Source: Clostridiales bacterium (GTDB lineage: Bacteria > Bacillota > Clostridia > Oscillospirales > Butyricicoccaceae). From it: a stretch of DNA of 64,000 nt. The translations under genes and the position numbers were made by a program. The stretch spans positions 14,545 through 78,544 of the forward strand of contig SFJM01000012.1 in the NCBI GenBank assembly GCA_004555915.1, written 5' to 3'. The stretch's first letter is position 1; each line of letters starts with the position of its first letter. This document shows, piece by piece, positions 50,198-60,000 of the stretch. A model generated the notes under the pieces. It did not search any database. It saw nothing but the letters and a program-made list of their open reading frames with translations, and was not told the DNA's origin.

Positions 50198-50245
50198 ATC
50201 ATACCGTTTGTTTTTCCGGCTGAGATATCAATGGACTGCTTCCGT

Positions 50246-50480
50246 CCAAAAGCCTCCCTCAGAGGAGGGAGGTGGCATTTGCGTTAGCAAATGACGGAGG
50301 GAGTTGCATCACAGTTGATGTTATGTACAAGGAAACGATTGATACAGCAGAGCTTGCGCGGCAGGGAGCGGAAACGTAACACTAATGTATCAACCGCAAC
50401 CGTGATACGAAGTAGCAAATGAGCAGGGACTCCCTCAGCCAGCTTCGCTGACAGCTCCCTCCTCTGAGGGAGCCTTTGAA
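50246..50480. repeat. Mosaic palindromic repeat, inverted pair B and C
   Basis: Unit B (50246-50304, plus) reads CCAAAAGCCTCCCTC-AGAG-GAGGGAGGTGGC and ends GGAGGGAGT. Unit C (50429-50480, minus) reads TTCAAAGGCTCCCTC-AGAG-GAGGGAGC and ends CTGAGGGAGT. They face each other around a centre with TTGATAC, as in the pair at 1145-1299. No gene is present in 50093-50546. Confidence 0.8.
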
Positions 50481-50546
50481 TGGTACCGTTTGTTTTCCGG
50501 CAATGAAAAAAGCCCTCTGCCAAAACAAAGAGCTTTCCTTCATCAG

Positions 50547-50638
50547 TTGTTGAATATCAATTAGATTGCGCGAGTAACCTTGCCGGAACGGATTGTTGAA
50601 TATCAATTAGATTGCGCGAGTAACCTTGCCGGAACGGA
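50547..50638. repeat. 46-bp perfect tandem duplication at the rpmB 3' end
   Basis: 50547-50592 and 50593-50638 are identical. The unit holds the last ten codons of rpmB, its stop and 14 bp downstream. The copy at 50547 is outside the gene. Confidence 0.95.
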
Positions 50639-50795
50639 GGCACCGAGAGCAAACATTGATATGGCACGGAGTGCCAGCAACGATAGCCTTAACGCGACGA
50701 ACGTTCGGCTTCCAGGTACGGTTGGAACGTCTGTGAGAATGGGAAACCTTGATACCGAAGGTTACGCCCTTGCCGCAAACTTCACACTTTGCCAT
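50607..50795 (-). CDS. rpmB: Large ribosomal subunit protein bL28
   Basis: The 62-residue protein starts MAKCEVCGKGVTFGIKVSHS and continues RRSNRTWKPNVRRVKAIVAG to CSRCLRSGKVTRAI. Two CxxC pairs show the zinc-binding form. AGGAGG precedes the ATG. The protein is intact despite the tandem duplication covering its last codons. The upstream gap 50796-51010 holds AT-rich promoter DNA for rpmB and hprK only. Confidence 0.97.
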   Translation of the reverse strand: MAKCEVCGKGVTFGIKVSHSHRRSNRTWKPNVRRVKAIVAGTPCHINVCSRCLRSGKVTRAI

Positions 50796-51010
50796 CTTTC
50801 CTGCACCTCCTTATCTTTATCATTTGAGTAACGGATATTATAATACCATAGGTCGAAAAAAAATGCAATAGCCACAGACAAAAATATTTGAAGAGAACAA
50901 AAAAAGCTATTCGCCGCATTGCATTAAATCATGCAATCCGTTATAATAAAAACAGTAATTTGTTATGATGGTTCAGGGGAACCTTTGAAGGAATAGGAGG
51001 CTTGTCAGAC

Positions 51011-51946
51011 ATGCAACTGAAAGAATTCAGCGTAACACTTGGCCAGTTGATCACGGAATTTCAGTTTGAAATCATTTATGGGCCGGAAGGCTTTGAGAAA
51101 GTAGAAATTACCACGGATGATGTCAATCGTCCGGGCTTGCAGCTTGCAGGCTTCTTTGATTATTTTGAATCAAACCGCCTGCAGATTATGGGCAAGGTTG
51201 AAAATACATTTGTTGAGCAGTTTGACAGCGAAAAGCGTCAGGATATTTTTGAGCAGCTGTGTTCTACCGGTATTCCTGCCATCATCGTGACAAGAAATAT
51301 TGATGTATTCCCGGAGATGGTAGAGGCGGCAAAAAAATATGATGTCACGGTCCTGCGTACCAATGAGTTTACGTCATCGGTTACCAGTGCACTGGTTGCA
51401 TCGCTGAAGGTATCTCTGGCGCCGCGCATTACCCTGCACGGCGTGCTGGTTGAAATCTATGGTGAAGGTGTCCTGATTCTTGGCGACAGCGGTGTGGGCA
51501 AGAGTGAGACTGCTATTGAGCTGGTCAAGCGCGGACATCGACTGATTGCAGATGACGCGGTGGAAATCAAGCGTGTATCTGACCGTACTCTGGTAGGCAG
51601 TGCGCCGGAAATCATCCGTCACTTCATTGAGCTGCGCGGTATCGGCATTGTTGATGTACGCCGTATCTTTGGTATGGGTGCCATCAAGGATACCGAACGT
51701 ATTGATATGATTATTAATCTGGAGCAGTGGCAGGAAGGCAAGATGTATGACCGTCTGGGACTGGACAACCAGTATACGGATATTCTGGGCATGCGCATTC
51801 CGTCCCTGACCATTCCGGTGCGTCCGGGCCGTAACCTTGCGGTTATCATTGAAGTTGCTGCCATGAACCATCGTCATAAGTCCATGGGCTATAATGCCGC
51901 AAAGGAACTGAATGAACGTATGATGAAGTCCATGGGTATGGGCTGA
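51011..51946 (+). CDS. hprK: HPr kinase/phosphorylase
   Basis: HprK phosphorylates HPr on Ser46 in Firmicute carbon catabolite control and reverses it. The 311-residue product has the N-terminal domain, the P-loop ILGDSGVGKSETAIELVKRG, LIADDAVEIKR, the family signature ELRGIGIVDVRRIFGMGAI, and PVRPGRNLAVIIEVAAMNHR. The ATG at 51011 is preceded by AGGAGG at 10 nt. No HPr gene is nearby. Confidence 0.97.
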   Translation: MQLKEFSVTLGQLITEFQFEIIYGPEGFEKVEITTDDVNRPGLQLAGFFDYFESNRLQIMGKVENTFVEQFDSEKRQDIFEQLCSTGIPAIIVTRNIDVFPEMVEAAKKYDVTVLRTNEFTSSVTSALVASLKVSLAPRITLHGVLVEIYGEGVLILGDSGVGKSETAIELVKRGHRLIADDAVEIKRVSDRTLVGSAPEIIRHFIELRGIGIVDVRRIFGMGAIKDTERIDMIINLEQWQEGKMYDRLGLDNQYTDILGMRIPSLTIPVRPGRNLAVIIEVAAMNHRHKSMGYNAAKELNERMMKSMGMG

Positions 51947-51963
51947 GACTGATGCATAAAATA

Positions 51964-51998
51964 GAACCGTCTGACCACAGCAGTCAGGCGGTTTTTGC
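51964..51998 (+). terminator. Terminator of hprK
   Basis: AACCGTCTGAC / GTCAGGCGGTT stem with 7-nt loop and T-tract. Confidence 0.88.
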
Positions 51999-52010
51999 AT
52001 GTATGGACAG

Positions 52011-52038
52011 AAAAAGAGACTGCAGGATGCAGTCTCTC
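52011..52038 (-). terminator. Terminator of the metallophosphatase gene
   Basis: AGAGACTGCA / TGCAGTCTCT stem followed by TTTTT on the minus strand. Confidence 0.85.
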
Positions 52039-52049
52039 TCCTGTTCCGG

Positions 52050-52760
52050 TCAGTCGATATAAAATTCCTCAAAGTCATCCAGACGCAGGCAGCCAACCCG
52101 TCCGCCGTCTTCCTTATGGGCAGCGCCGCAGTCAATATAAATAATGCCGCCGTCATCCAGAATCTGTCCGGCTGTGCCGCCCTCCAGACGATGGGTCGGG
52201 ATATGTCCCACAATAACGGTTTTATCTGCAAAATATTCCATGCCCGGCTTCGGCTCTGCCGTCAGGAAAGCAGCAGGAGGATAATCATCCAGTTCCCTGT
52301 CCGCGTCAAAATCCGCAATGCCGCTGTGGGTCAGCACAAAGGAAACACCATCCGCTTCCGCTTCCTCATACAGCGTCATTTCCCCAATGTAATCCAGAAT
52401 AGCTTCCCGATCCTCTTCGTCCAGCGCAAGATACTGTGCCAGCGTACGCTGGCCGCCATCTGCAGCCCATTGTGCCAGTGCGGCACGGGTTTCCTCATCC
52501 AGATAGTCTGCCAGATTTTCCATATTGGCCTCCGGCGGAAGGCTGCGCACGCAGCGGGCAAATCGAAGCTCATGATTGCCCAGAAGCGGGAACACATTGG
52601 GCCGTTCCATCATATCGTGCAGCAGGCCGATCGGGTCCGGCCCCAGGTCAACACAGTCGCCCAGCACAAACATGGTATCATTGTCGTTGAAACGGATTTT
52701 CTGCAGCAGGCTTTTCCAGTCCTCCAGACAGCCGTGCAGGTCACTGACAGTATAAATCAT
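52050..52760 (-). CDS. Calcineurin-like phosphoesterase (PPP-type)
   Basis: The 236-residue protein has the metal motifs of bacterial PPP-family phosphatases: SDLHGCLEDW, FVLGDCVDLGPDP, PLLGNHELR and VIVGHIPTHR, then DCGAAHKEDGGRVGCLRLDD. It could be a serine/threonine phosphatase or a dinucleoside tetraphosphatase; sequence alone does not decide. The start at 52760 follows GGAGG. Confidence 0.88.
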   Translation of the reverse strand: MIYTVSDLHGCLEDWKSLLQKIRFNDNDTMFVLGDCVDLGPDPIGLLHDMMERPNVFPLLGNHELRFARCVRSLPPEANMENLADYLDEETRAALAQWAADGGQRTLAQYLALDEEDREAILDYIGEMTLYEEAEADGVSFVLTHSGIADFDADRELDDYPPAAFLTAEPKPGMEYFADKTVIVGHIPTHRLEGGTAGQILDDGGIIYIDCGAAHKEDGGRVGCLRLDDFEEFYID

Positions 52761-53067
52761 AAACGGAAACCTCCGACCAATGTAAAATTCAATGTTGGTT
52801 ATTCTTATTGTATGCGACAGCGCACAGAAAAACAAGGGTAAAAACCAAAGCAGGAAAAATTTGTTTGACAAAAAAGCCTGTCTATCCTATGATACCGTCA
52901 GGAAACAGACTTTTTACCCAATCCGGTATTTCCCAATACAAAAGGCGTTTCGCTTTTTGGGGGGACATGATATAATGTCTGCGTGACAGACATGGGACAA
53001 AACGATAAAATATCCTGTCGTCAGCAATGGGTTTGCCGGATAGGACTGTAAAAATACCCTGCTGCTA
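52761..53067. other. Intergenic region with nested palindromes
   Basis: No gene. It contains an imperfect stem AAAAAGCCTGT / ACAGACTTTTT (about 52869-52914) and nested dyads at 52964-52993: GACAT-N6-ATGTC around a TATAAT, overlapping ATGTCTG-N5-CAGACAT. Confidence 0.5.
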
Positions 53068-53076
53068 TGGTATAAT
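53068..53076 (+). promoter_or_regulatory. Extended -10 promoter of murB
   Basis: TGGTATAAT, 59 bp before the murB start; the -35 is weak. Confidence 0.55.
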
Positions 53077-53134
53077 AAAACTGTATGGACAGGTCTATGT
53101 GATCATTTATTCTTCAATAAAGGACTGAATCGTT

Positions 53135-54043
53135 ATGATAGAAGCATTAAAGCGTGAGCTGGATTGTCCGGCTGACCAGATGATATTGTACACCAATGAA
53201 CCGATGAGCCGGCATACCTCGTTCCGTATCGGCGGACCGGCAGACCTGCTGGTTTCCCCGAAAACCGAGCGGGCGATCTGCAGCGTGATGCGTGCCGCGA
53301 AAAAAGCCGGACTGCCGGTGACCGTGCTGGGAAATGGTTCCAATGTACTGGTAAAGGATGAAGGCATCCGGGGCGTTGTGGTATGCATCGGCACGGAATA
53401 CGGCAATGTCAGTGTGGAAGGTACCCTGCTGAAGGCACAGAGCGGCGCATTGCTGTCGGTACTGTCTTCGGAGGCCTGTCGTGCCGGGCTGACCGGGCTG
53501 GAATTTGCCGGCGGCATTCCGGGCTCCCTGGGCGGCGCATTGTTTATGAATGCAGGCGCCTATGACGGGCAGATGGCGGATGTGGTGGTATCCTCCCGCT
53601 ATTATGACGCGAAGATTGATGCGGTGGGTACACTGACCGCAGGAGAGCATGCCTTTGCCTATCGCTCCAGTGTATTCAAAAGCCATCCGGAATGGATTGC
53701 CCTGTCCGCTGTATTACAGCTGAAGGAGGGAGATCCCACAGCAATCCGTGCCAAAATGGATGATTTCGCCCAGCGCAGGCGGGAGAAGCAGCCGCTGAAT
53801 TATCCCAGTGCGGGCAGCACCTTTAAGCGCCCGAAGGGATATTTTGCCGGCAAGCTGATTCAGGATGCCGGACTGATGGGCTATACGATCGGCGGTGCAC
53901 AGGTATCCGAAAAGCATGCGGGCTTTGTCATCAACCGGGGGGATGCCACCTGTGAGGATGTACTCCACCTGATTGAGCATGTACAGAAGGAAGTGCGGCG
54001 GCAGTTCGGTGTGGAACTGGAACCGGAGGTCAGAATGCTGTAA
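53135..54043 (+). CDS. murB: UDP-N-acetylenolpyruvoylglucosamine reductase
   Basis: MurB is the FAD enzyme that completes UDP-MurNAc. The 302-residue product has SRHTSFRIGGPADLLV, LGNGSNVLVKDEG, LEFAGGIPGSLGGALFMNAG, AYRSSVFK, the catalytic Ser region YPSAGSTFKRPKG, and QVSEKHAGFVINRGDATCED. It is the short (type II) Firmicute form. It leads the murB-rapZ-yvcK-whiA-dnaE run. Confidence 0.97.
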   Translation: MIEALKRELDCPADQMILYTNEPMSRHTSFRIGGPADLLVSPKTERAICSVMRAAKKAGLPVTVLGNGSNVLVKDEGIRGVVVCIGTEYGNVSVEGTLLKAQSGALLSVLSSEACRAGLTGLEFAGGIPGSLGGALFMNAGAYDGQMADVVVSSRYYDAKIDAVGTLTAGEHAFAYRSSVFKSHPEWIALSAVLQLKEGDPTAIRAKMDDFAQRRREKQPLNYPSAGSTFKRPKGYFAGKLIQDAGLMGYTIGGAQVSEKHAGFVINRGDATCEDVLHLIEHVQKEVRRQFGVELEPEVRML

Positions 54044-54092
54044 CCCATCATCATGGGACAGCAGAACGGAGCAGGCAGGAAAGGACACAAGC

Positions 54093-54956
54093 ATGAAGTT
54101 TTTTATCATTTCCGGTATGTCCGGATCGGGAAAATCAAGGGCAATGGCGACACTGGAGGATCTGGGCTATTACTGTGTGGATAATATGCCGGTGGCATTG
54201 ATCCCGGCGTTTGCGGATCTCTGTCAGGCGGCAACCGGCGGGCAGTATGAGCGGGTTGCGCTGGCGGTGGATGTGCGTGCCGGCAAGGATATTTCCCATC
54301 TGATGTCCGCACTGGACCGCATTGGGGAAATCGGCTGTGAATACAAGCTGATTTATCTGGATACGGCAACGCCTACACTGATTAACCGGTATAAGGCAAC
54401 GCGCCGCAAGCACCCGCTGATGGAAGGCGGCATCACCATGGTGGATGCCATTGAACAGGAACGGGAGCTGCTGACCAGCGTGCGCCAGCATGCGGATTTT
54501 GTGGTGGATACCACCCGGTTTGAGGTGGCGCAGCTGCGGGAAACCATCATTTCCCTTGCCACAGGAGGCACCTGCCGGGGGCTGCTGCATGTCAATGTGG
54601 TGTCCTTCGGCTTTAAATACGGCATTCCGGCGGATGCGGACCTGGTATTTGATGTCCGGTTCCTGCCAAACCCGTATTATGAAATCAGCCTGCGGGAAAA
54701 GACCGGCCAGGACCCGCAGGTGCGCAATTATGTATTTTGTGACGGCACGGCAGACCGGTATCTGGACCGTCTGTTTGCCATGCTGGATTTCCTCATTCCG
54801 CAGTATACCAGGGAAGGCAAGGCGGTTCTGACCATCGGCATCGGCTGTACCGGCGGCCGCCATCGTTCCGTGGCCATTGCGGAAGCAGTCAACCAGCATC
54901 TGATGGAGCAGAATGTCCCGACAACCGTGACGCATCGGGACAGCGTGAAGGGGTAA
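54093..54956 (+). CDS. rapZ: RapZ/YvcJ nucleotide-binding protein
   Basis: The 287-residue protein has the P-loop IISGMSGSGKSRAM, LGYYCVDNMPVALIP, a central RNA-binding-like part, and the C-terminal DVRFLPNPYYEISLREKTG and GIGCTGGRHRSVAIAE motifs. In Gram-negatives RapZ controls glmS; in B. subtilis (YvcJ) it binds nucleotides and influences competence. The start at 54093 follows AAAGGA. yvcK begins 4 bp after its stop. Confidence 0.96.
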   Translation: MKFFIISGMSGSGKSRAMATLEDLGYYCVDNMPVALIPAFADLCQAATGGQYERVALAVDVRAGKDISHLMSALDRIGEIGCEYKLIYLDTATPTLINRYKATRRKHPLMEGGITMVDAIEQERELLTSVRQHADFVVDTTRFEVAQLRETIISLATGGTCRGLLHVNVVSFGFKYGIPADADLVFDVRFLPNPYYEISLREKTGQDPQVRNYVFCDGTADRYLDRLFAMLDFLIPQYTREGKAVLTIGIGCTGGRHRSVAIAEAVNQHLMEQNVPTTVTHRDSVKG

Positions 54957-54960
54957 TGTT

Positions 54961-56094
54961 ATGGCAAGACCATTATACCGGAAGCTGTATCTGCGGACCC
55001 TGCGGGCAGCAAGAAAGCTGGGCCTTCGCAGACGGCAGAACCAGCAGACCATCCGTTCTGCACGATCCCTTGGCCCGCGGATTGTGGTCATTGGCGGTGG
55101 TACCGGCCTGTCCACCATGCTGCGGGGCCTGAAAACCTATACGGAAAATATTACCGCCATCGTTTCGGTATCCGATGACGGCGGCGGCAGCGGCGTACTG
55201 CGGGAGGATCTGGGCATGCTTCCGCCGGGAGATATCCGCAACTGCATTACCGCGCTGGCAAATACCGAGCCTACCATGATGGAGCTGATGAACTACCGAT
55301 TCCCGGAGGGCATCAATAAGGGGCAGTCCTTCGGCAACCTGTTTCTGGCGGCGCTCAACGGTGTTTCAAGCTCCTTTGAGGAAGCGGTTATGAAAATGAA
55401 TGAGGTTCTGGCAGTGACCGGCAAGGTTCTGCCGGTGACCAATGCCAACTGCAATCTGGTGGCGGATTTTGAAAACGGTGCCAGCGTGGTGGGGGAATCC
55501 AAAATTGCCGCCAAGAAAAAGGAACAGAACTGCCGGATTCGGCAGGTACGGCTGGAGCCGGAGCATCCTATGGCACTGCCCCATGCCATTGACGCGATTC
55601 TTTCCGCGGATATGGTGATCCTTGGGCCGGGCAGCCTGTATACCAGTATCATTCCCAACCTGCTGGTGGACGGCATTGTGGAGGCTCTGCGCAAGACCCG
55701 GGCACCTAAGGTATATGTACTGAACATCATGACCCAGGACGGCGAGACCGAGGAGTATACGGCATTCGACCATCTGGATGCCCTGCTGCAGCACAGTGCG
55801 CCGGGCATGGTGGATGCGTGCATTTACAACACGGCGCCGGTACCGGATCCGATTCAGGCACGATATAAAACCGAGGACGCGGAGCCGGTGGAGATGGATC
55901 TGGAGCGGTTCCGTAAAGCCGGTGTGGAAATGTATGGTTTCCCGCTCATCGCCCGGGAGAGCCGGTTTGCCCGGCATGACCCGAACCTGCTGGCACAGGC
56001 GGTTATCAATGTATTCGGCCGCTGCTGCGTCCGCGAGGGCGTTTATGGCGCATATGATGTGCTGGCACGGGAAACAGCACCGGGAAAGATTTAG
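54961..56094 (+). CDS. yvcK: Gluconeogenesis factor YvcK
   Basis: The 377-residue CofD-like protein has RIVVIGGGTGLSTMLRGLKT, VSVSDDGGGSGVLRED, PPGDIRNCITALA, SFGNLFLAAL and LGPGSLYTSIIPNLLVDGI. YvcK binds UDP-sugars and supports cell shape and peptidoglycan synthesis on gluconeogenic carbon. Its Arg-rich N-terminal extension (about 1-38) is longer than in B. subtilis. Confidence 0.96.
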   Translation: MARPLYRKLYLRTLRAARKLGLRRRQNQQTIRSARSLGPRIVVIGGGTGLSTMLRGLKTYTENITAIVSVSDDGGGSGVLREDLGMLPPGDIRNCITALANTEPTMMELMNYRFPEGINKGQSFGNLFLAALNGVSSSFEEAVMKMNEVLAVTGKVLPVTNANCNLVADFENGASVVGESKIAAKKKEQNCRIRQVRLEPEHPMALPHAIDAILSADMVILGPGSLYTSIIPNLLVDGIVEALRKTRAPKVYVLNIMTQDGETEEYTAFDHLDALLQHSAPGMVDACIYNTAPVPDPIQARYKTEDAEPVEMDLERFRKAGVEMYGFPLIARESRFARHDPNLLAQAVINVFGRCCVREGVYGAYDVLARETAPGKI

Positions 56095-56104
56095 GAGGTT
56101 TGCG

Positions 56105-57016
56105 GTGTCCTTTTCTTCAGAGACAAAAGCAGAATTATGCCGCATTCCGGTGAGCCGGGACTGCTGTGCCGTGGCGGAAGCCTACGGCCTTCTTTTGTAT
56201 GCCCACACCTTTTCCCATACGGAAATTTCCATGGTCACCAGCAGTGAGCCGCTGGCCAAACGCATTCCGCCGCTGCTTGCCCGGGCCTTTGGCGTGGCAG
56301 TTACCTCCCAGGAGAAAAGCGCCGGCGGTCGCATCACGCTGCGGATTACCGACCCGGTGCAGCTGAAACGGATTTTTTCCAAGCTGGGCTATGACTGGGA
56401 ATACCATATGACCTACCATCTCAATCGCAATGTGATTGAGGAGGACTGCTGCCGGTCCGCCTTTCTGCGGGGCGTTTTTCTCGCTGCGGGAACCGTGGCA
56501 GGGCCGGATAAGAAAACCCATCTGGAGATTTCCACCTCCCATCATGCCCTGTGCCGGGAGGTCATGAGCCTGATGCTGGATATGGAGCTGATGCCCAAAT
56601 TCGCCACAAGGAAAACCGCATCCCTGCTGTACTGGAAGGATACGGCAGGGGCGGAGGATTTTCTCACCCTGATCGGTGCGCAGCATGCCGCCATGCAGAT
56701 GATGCAGGCCAAGGTGGAAAAGCAGCTGCGCAATAAAGTCAACCGCAGGGTTAACTGTGAAATGGCAAATGTCATCAAGGCATCCAATGCGGCGGCGGAG
56801 CAGATTACCGTCATCCGTCAGGCACTGGAACGGGGTGGCTGGGAGGTTTTCCCGGATGCCCTGCATGAGACCATCCGGCTGCGGCTGGATGACCCGTCCG
56901 CCAGTCTGTCAGAGCTGGCGGCAAAATGCAATCCGCCCCTTTCCAAGCCGGGCATCAGTCATCGGCTGCGGCGGATTGTGACCATCGCAAAGGCAGCACA
57001 GGAGGAACAGCAATGA
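56105..57016 (+). CDS. whiA: WhiA sporulation/cell-division regulator
   Basis: The 303-residue protein combines a degenerate LAGLIDADG homing-endonuclease fold (CCRSAFLRGVFLAAGTVAGP) with a C-terminal HTH (DPSASLSELAAKCNPPLSKPGISHRLRRI). It is a DNA-binding protein involved in division and chromosome segregation. The start is GTG at 56105 with AGGAGG 6 nt upstream. Its stop overlaps the dnaE start in ATGA. Confidence 0.96.
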   Translation: MSFSSETKAELCRIPVSRDCCAVAEAYGLLLYAHTFSHTEISMVTSSEPLAKRIPPLLARAFGVAVTSQEKSAGGRITLRITDPVQLKRIFSKLGYDWEYHMTYHLNRNVIEEDCCRSAFLRGVFLAAGTVAGPDKKTHLEISTSHHALCREVMSLMLDMELMPKFATRKTASLLYWKDTAGAEDFLTLIGAQHAAMQMMQAKVEKQLRNKVNRRVNCEMANVIKASNAAAEQITVIRQALERGGWEVFPDALHETIRLRLDDPSASLSELAAKCNPPLSKPGISHRLRRIVTIAKAAQEEQQ

Positions 57017-60000
57017 GCTTTGCACATTTACATGTACATACGGAATTCAGCCTGCTGGACGGTGCCTGCCGGATCGGAAACATGATGGAGCATGTGAAGG
57101 ACATGGGACAGGAGGCCATTGCCATCACGGATCACGGCGTCATGTACGGCGTGATTGATTTTTACCGTGCGGCGAAGGCAGCCGGTGTCAAACCGATTAT
57201 CGGCTGTGAGGTTTATGTGTCCCGACGGACACGGCATGACAAGGTGCATGGCGTGGATACCAATCCCTATCATCTGATCCTGCTGTGTAAAAACGAGCAG
57301 GGTTACCGCAATCTGATTCACATGGTCAGCCTGTCCTTTTCCGAGGGCTTTTACAACCGTCCACGGGTGGATGTGGAGCTGCTGAAGCAGTATCATGAGG
57401 GTTTGATCTGCCTGTCCGCCTGCCTGGCGGGTGAGGTGGCGTCCAAAATCCTGCAGCAGAATTATGCGGGGGCAAAGCAGGCGGCACTGGAATACCGGGA
57501 TATCTTCGGCGCGGACAATTATTATCTGGAAATTCAGGATCATAACCTGCCGGAGGACCGGGATGTGTGCCGCGGGGTCATGCGGATTGCGGAGGAAACC
57601 GGCATACCGCTGGTTGCCACCAATGACGCCCATTATACCCGGCGGGAGGATGCTGCCATGCAGGATGTGCTCATGTGCATCCAGACCGGCAAGACCATGG
57701 AAGATATCGACCGCATGCGGTTTGAAACCGAGGAATTTTATCTCAAGAGTGAGGAGGAAATGGCAGCACTGTTTCCGGCGCATCCGGAGGCCATTTCCAA
57801 CACCGCGAAAATCGCGGAGCAGTGCAATCTGGAGTTCACGTTCGGCAAATACCACCTGCCGTCCTTTGATGTGCCCGAGGGGTATACCGCAGAGGAATAC
57901 CTGCACAAGCTGTGTATGGAAGGCTTTGACCAGCGGTATGATCCGAATGATACGGAAAAACGTGAGCGCCTGCAGTATGAGCTGGATATGATCGGGCGCA
58001 TGGGCTTTGTGGATTATTTCCTGATTGTATGGGATTTCATCCATTATGCAAAGACCCATGGCATTCCGGTGGGGCCGGGACGCGGCTCCGCCGCAGGCTC
58101 CATGGTTGCCTATTGCCTGGATATCACCACACTGGACCCCATCCAGTATTCCCTGTATTTTGAACGCTTCCTCAATCCGGAGCGTGTCAGCATGCCGGAT
58201 ATTGACGTGGATTTTTGCTATGAACGCCGGCAGGAGGTCATTGACTATGTGACCGAAAAATACGGCGCGGATCATGTGGCACAGATTGTCACCTTCGGCA
58301 CCATGGCGGCACGCAATGCCATCCGGGACGTAGGACGGGCATTGAATATTCCCTATGCGGATGTGGATGTGGTGGCAAAGCTGGTACCCACCGAGCTGCA
58401 CATCACGCTGGACAAGGCGCTGGCGGCTTCCGACCAGCTGCGGCAGATGTATGAGAACGATGCAACTGTCCACCGGCTGATTGATACGGCACGCAGTCTG
58501 GAGGGTATGCCCCGGCATGCCTCCACCCATGCGGCAGGCGTGGTCATCACCAACGAACCGGTGGATCATTATGTGCCATTGGCCGCCAATGACGGCAATA
58601 TGGTCACCCAGTTTATCATGACGACATTGGAAGAACTGGGTCTGCTGAAAATGGACTTTTTGGGTCTGCGCAACCTGACGGTATTACATGATGCCGAGCA
58701 GATGGTGCGGCAGTGGGAGCCGGCATTCAAGCTGGATGATATTTCACTAAACGACGATGCTACCTATGCCATGCTGGCCCAGGGCAAGACCTCCGGCGTG
58801 TTCCAGCTGGAAAGTGCAGGCATTACCAATGTGGTTACCGGACTGAAGCCCCATTCCATTGAAGATATCACCGCTGTCGTGGCATTGTACCGTCCGGGCC
58901 CCATGCAGTCCATTCCCCGGTACATTGCCTGCAAGCATGACCCGAAGCTGGTGCAGTACAAGCATCCGCTGCTCAAGGGCATTCTGGATGTCACCTATGG
59001 CTGTATGGTCTATCAGGAACAGGTCATGGAAGTATTCCGGGTGCTGGCGGGCTATTCGCTGGGCAAGGCGGATATGGTACGGCGTGCCATGTCCAAAAAG
59101 AAGATGAAGGAGCTGGCAAAGGAACGAACAAACTTCATCTATGGCAATGAAGAGCTGGGCATTGACGGCGCCATCAAACGCGGTGTGGATGAACAGACGG
59201 CGGAATCCATTTTTGATGAGATCATGGATTTTGCGAATTATGCCTTCAATAAGGCCCATGCGGTATGCTACGCGGTGGTTTCCTACCAGACCGCCTACAT
59301 GAAATGCCATTATCCGCGGGAATATATGGCGGCGCTGCTGACCAGCGTGCTGGATTCCTCCTCCAAGGTGTCGGAATACATCGGCGCGGCACGTAGTATG
59401 GGCCTGACCGTACTGCCGCCGGATGTGAACCAGTCCGGTGAGGGCTTTACGGTTGCGGACGGCAATATCCGCTTCGGCATGGCGGCAATCCGCAATGTGG
59501 GCCGCAGCTTTTTAAAGGCGCTGGAGGCGGAACGTGCCCAAAACGGTTTGTTTGAATCCTTTGAGGATTTCTGTGAGCGCATGTATGCCCATGACCTGAA
59601 CCGCCGCGCACTGGAGGGATTGATCCAGTCCGGTGCCTTTGATTCCATGGGCTATCGCCGCAGCCAGCTGCTGCAGGTGTATGATACCATGCTGAATGCC
59701 GTGGCAAATGCCCGCAGGCGCAATCTGGAAGGACAGATGGACCTGTTCGGCATGGGTGCGGAGGAAAAGCGGGAAAGCATCCGCATGCCGGATATTCCGG
59801 AGCTGCCCAAACGGGAACTGCTTTCCATGGAAAAGGAAACCACCGGCCTGTACCTGTCCGGCCATCCGCTGGACAGCTATCGGGAGCTGATTGAAACCGC
59901 CGGCTGTGCCACGATCCATGATATTGAGGAGGATTTGGGCGGGGAGCATGATGCCGCCCAGCCGCCAAGGTATCGTGACGGCATGCATGTGGTGCTGGCA

